A stretch of 5,633 nt of DNA from NCBI GenBank assembly GCA_018896595.1, contig JAHIME010000070.1, positions 1 through 5,633 of the forward strand, read 5' to 3'. This DNA comes from Patescibacteria group bacterium (GTDB lineage Bacteria > Patescibacteriota > Patescibacteriia > Patescibacteriales > VMTK01). Positions 4,900 through 5,633 of this stretch are shown in pieces. The position numbers were made by a program, and so were the translations under genes. The notes below the pieces were generated by a model. That model was not told the origin of the DNA. It saw nothing but the letters and a program-made list of their open reading frames with translations, and did not search any database. Every line of letters starts with the position of its first letter. Position 1 is the first letter of the stretch.

Positions 4900-4939
4900 T
4901 GTCCGATTGCTATTTTATATTTGAAATAACAATCGGACA
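4900..4939. repeat. Inverted repeat upstream of alaA
   Basis: TGTCCGATTG (4900-4909) and CAATCGGACA (4930-4939) are perfect 10-bp arms. After one mismatched pair the stem continues with TATTT/AAATA (4911-4915 and 4924-4928) around an 8-nt loop. Just left of it (4889-4899) the bases AATTGCCCGATT echo the arm, giving CCGATTG twice in tandem. No T-tract follows on either strand, so it is not a clear terminator. It could be an intergenic repeat element or a regulatory hairpin in an alaA leader. Confidence 0.75.
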
Positions 4940-4970
4940 GTTAAAAATAACGATAATGTTAATTCGCCAT

Positions 4971-5474
4971 TCAAATTCGTTTTAAGTTTTTGATAAACAA
5001 CACTGCACTACCTATCGTTCCGACCAAAAGACCCAGAGGACAAATAAAAACTGCGACGCAAAAGAAAGCTATATGCAGGGCTTCGGCTAGATACTTTAAT
5101 ATAGTAATGAAGAGCTCCAGATAAAAGGCTTCAGTGAGATGTCCAACTGTCAAGATATTTTCAGCTGCCATTCCTAACGCATAGAAGGCATTATGAAGAA
5201 AAACTGCCGGAAAAAAGCCGACAGCCGAAGCCCCGGTCAATATCAAGAATTTTTTACGCCCGCCTTTGATTTTTTCTTTTACAGTCAGGATTATTAAGGC
5301 CACACCCGACGCCAGGAAAGCAATTCCCGAGAGAGCCAGAAAAGGAAAACTTATAAATTTTCTGAATGCCGGAATGGAGATTGAGCTGGCTATTATAATA
5401 AAGATTGCTATTAATGCGCAAAATACCATTATTAGTAGGCGCATTCCTTTTTGATTTCTATTGAACAAAGCCAT
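4971..5474 (-). CDS. Unrecognised four-helix membrane protein
   Basis: I do not recognise this 167-residue protein. It has four clear hydrophobic segments: about 12-34, 42-65, 76-100 and 132-162. A basic loop, KEKIKGGRKK (66-75), between the second and third suggests a cytoplasmic side there by the positive-inside rule, with the short basic ends (NRNQKGMR and KNLKRI) on the same side. Polar residues in or near the membrane that may matter are His94 (LHNAFYAL), Glu105, His112, Glu131 and His134. There is no signal-peptide cleavage site and no known catalytic motif. The ATG at 5474 lies 14 bp after the stop of the next gene upstream, so the two probably form an operon. M11 is an alternative start. 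No Shine-Dalgarno is present. It ends with TGA at 4971-4973. Confidence 0.8.
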   Translation of the reverse strand: MALFNRNQKGMRLLIMVFCALIAIFIIIASSISIPAFRKFISFPFLALSGIAFLASGVALIILTVKEKIKGGRKKFLILTGASAVGFFPAVFLHNAFYALGMAAENILTVGHLTEAFYLELFITILKYLAEALHIAFFCVAVFICPLGLLVGTIGSAVLFIKNLKRI

Positions 5475-5488
5475 TATTGATAAAAGCT

Positions 5489-5633
5489 TTAATTTTTTGT
5501 TTGAGAAATATCAATCTTAAACGCACATCTTCGTTCTATTGGTTCACCAGCACTATCTTTTTCTACTCGCGGACCATCTATCGGCAATTCTTCGTCATCT
5601 TTCATGAATATTTTTTCTCCCTTAATATCACCC
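5489..5633 (-). CDS. C-terminus of an unrecognised small hydrophilic protein (partial or 38-residue ORF)
   Basis: A frame stays open from the right edge for 47 codons to a TAA at 5489-5491. It is hydrophilic and acidic at first (KDDEELP, RVEKDSAGEP), and its end, RRCAFKIDISQTKN, reads like the last strand of a folded domain. Either the gene enters from outside the window, or it starts at the ATG at 5605. That ATG would give 38 residues and has AAGGGAG about 11 bases upstream, the only Shine-Dalgarno-like site in the window, though its spacing is long. The 14-bp gap to the membrane-protein gene suggests co-transcription. The function is unknown. A chance ORF of this length is possible but unlikely given the tight spacing. 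Confidence 0.55.
   Translation of the reverse strand, partial: GDIKGEKIFMKDDEELPIDGPRVEKDSAGEPIERRCAFKIDISQTKN

Overview
The window carries a mixed set of bacterial genes. The first two lie on the + strand and everything else is on the - strand. The host looks like a bacterium with AT-rich spacers and fermentative (ferredoxin-linked) pyruvate metabolism. None of the five complete gene starts has a recognisable Shine-Dalgarno sequence, the spacers hold palindromic and tandem repeats, and the membrane proteins are small and unnamed. This would fit a candidate-phylum genome such as Patescibacteria/Parcubacteria, but that placement is inference: there is no rRNA or phylogenetic marker here.

Region 1 (1-1932, + strand) holds the C-terminal three quarters of porA and the complete porB. 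These are the alpha and beta subunits of a heteromeric pyruvate:ferredoxin oxidoreductase (PFOR). A long double palindrome fills the gap between them. The gamma and ferredoxin-like delta subunits are not visible and may lie upstream. An AT-rich repeat spacer and a terminator-like hairpin (about 2083-2107) end this block.

Region 2 (2089-3143, - strand) holds two tandem paralogous small membrane proteins of about 155 residues with conserved His/Asp/Pro positions. They have their own promoter (-35 TTGACA), and a palindrome fills the promoter spacer like an operator.

Region 3 (3192-3577, - strand) is a methionine tRNA locus. A strong sigma-70-type promoter is followed by a degenerate initiator-tRNA copy, an intact initiator tRNA-fMet, an elongator-type tRNA with CAT anticodon, and two terminators. 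A 32-bp exact repeat and a 9-bp 3'-end remnant show that the array arose or was remodelled by tandem duplication.

Region 4 (3597-5633, - strand) holds alaA (glutamate-pyruvate aminotransferase, very well conserved), an unrecognised four-helix membrane protein, and the C-terminus of an unrecognised small protein that runs off the window. An inverted repeat lies between alaA and the membrane protein.

PFOR and AlaA both act on pyruvate, linking acetyl-CoA formation and alanine synthesis, but they lie on opposite strands and nothing shows shared control. The observations most worth a second look are the tRNA-Met array, with its unusual initiator anticodon stem, and the operator-bearing tandem membrane-protein pair.
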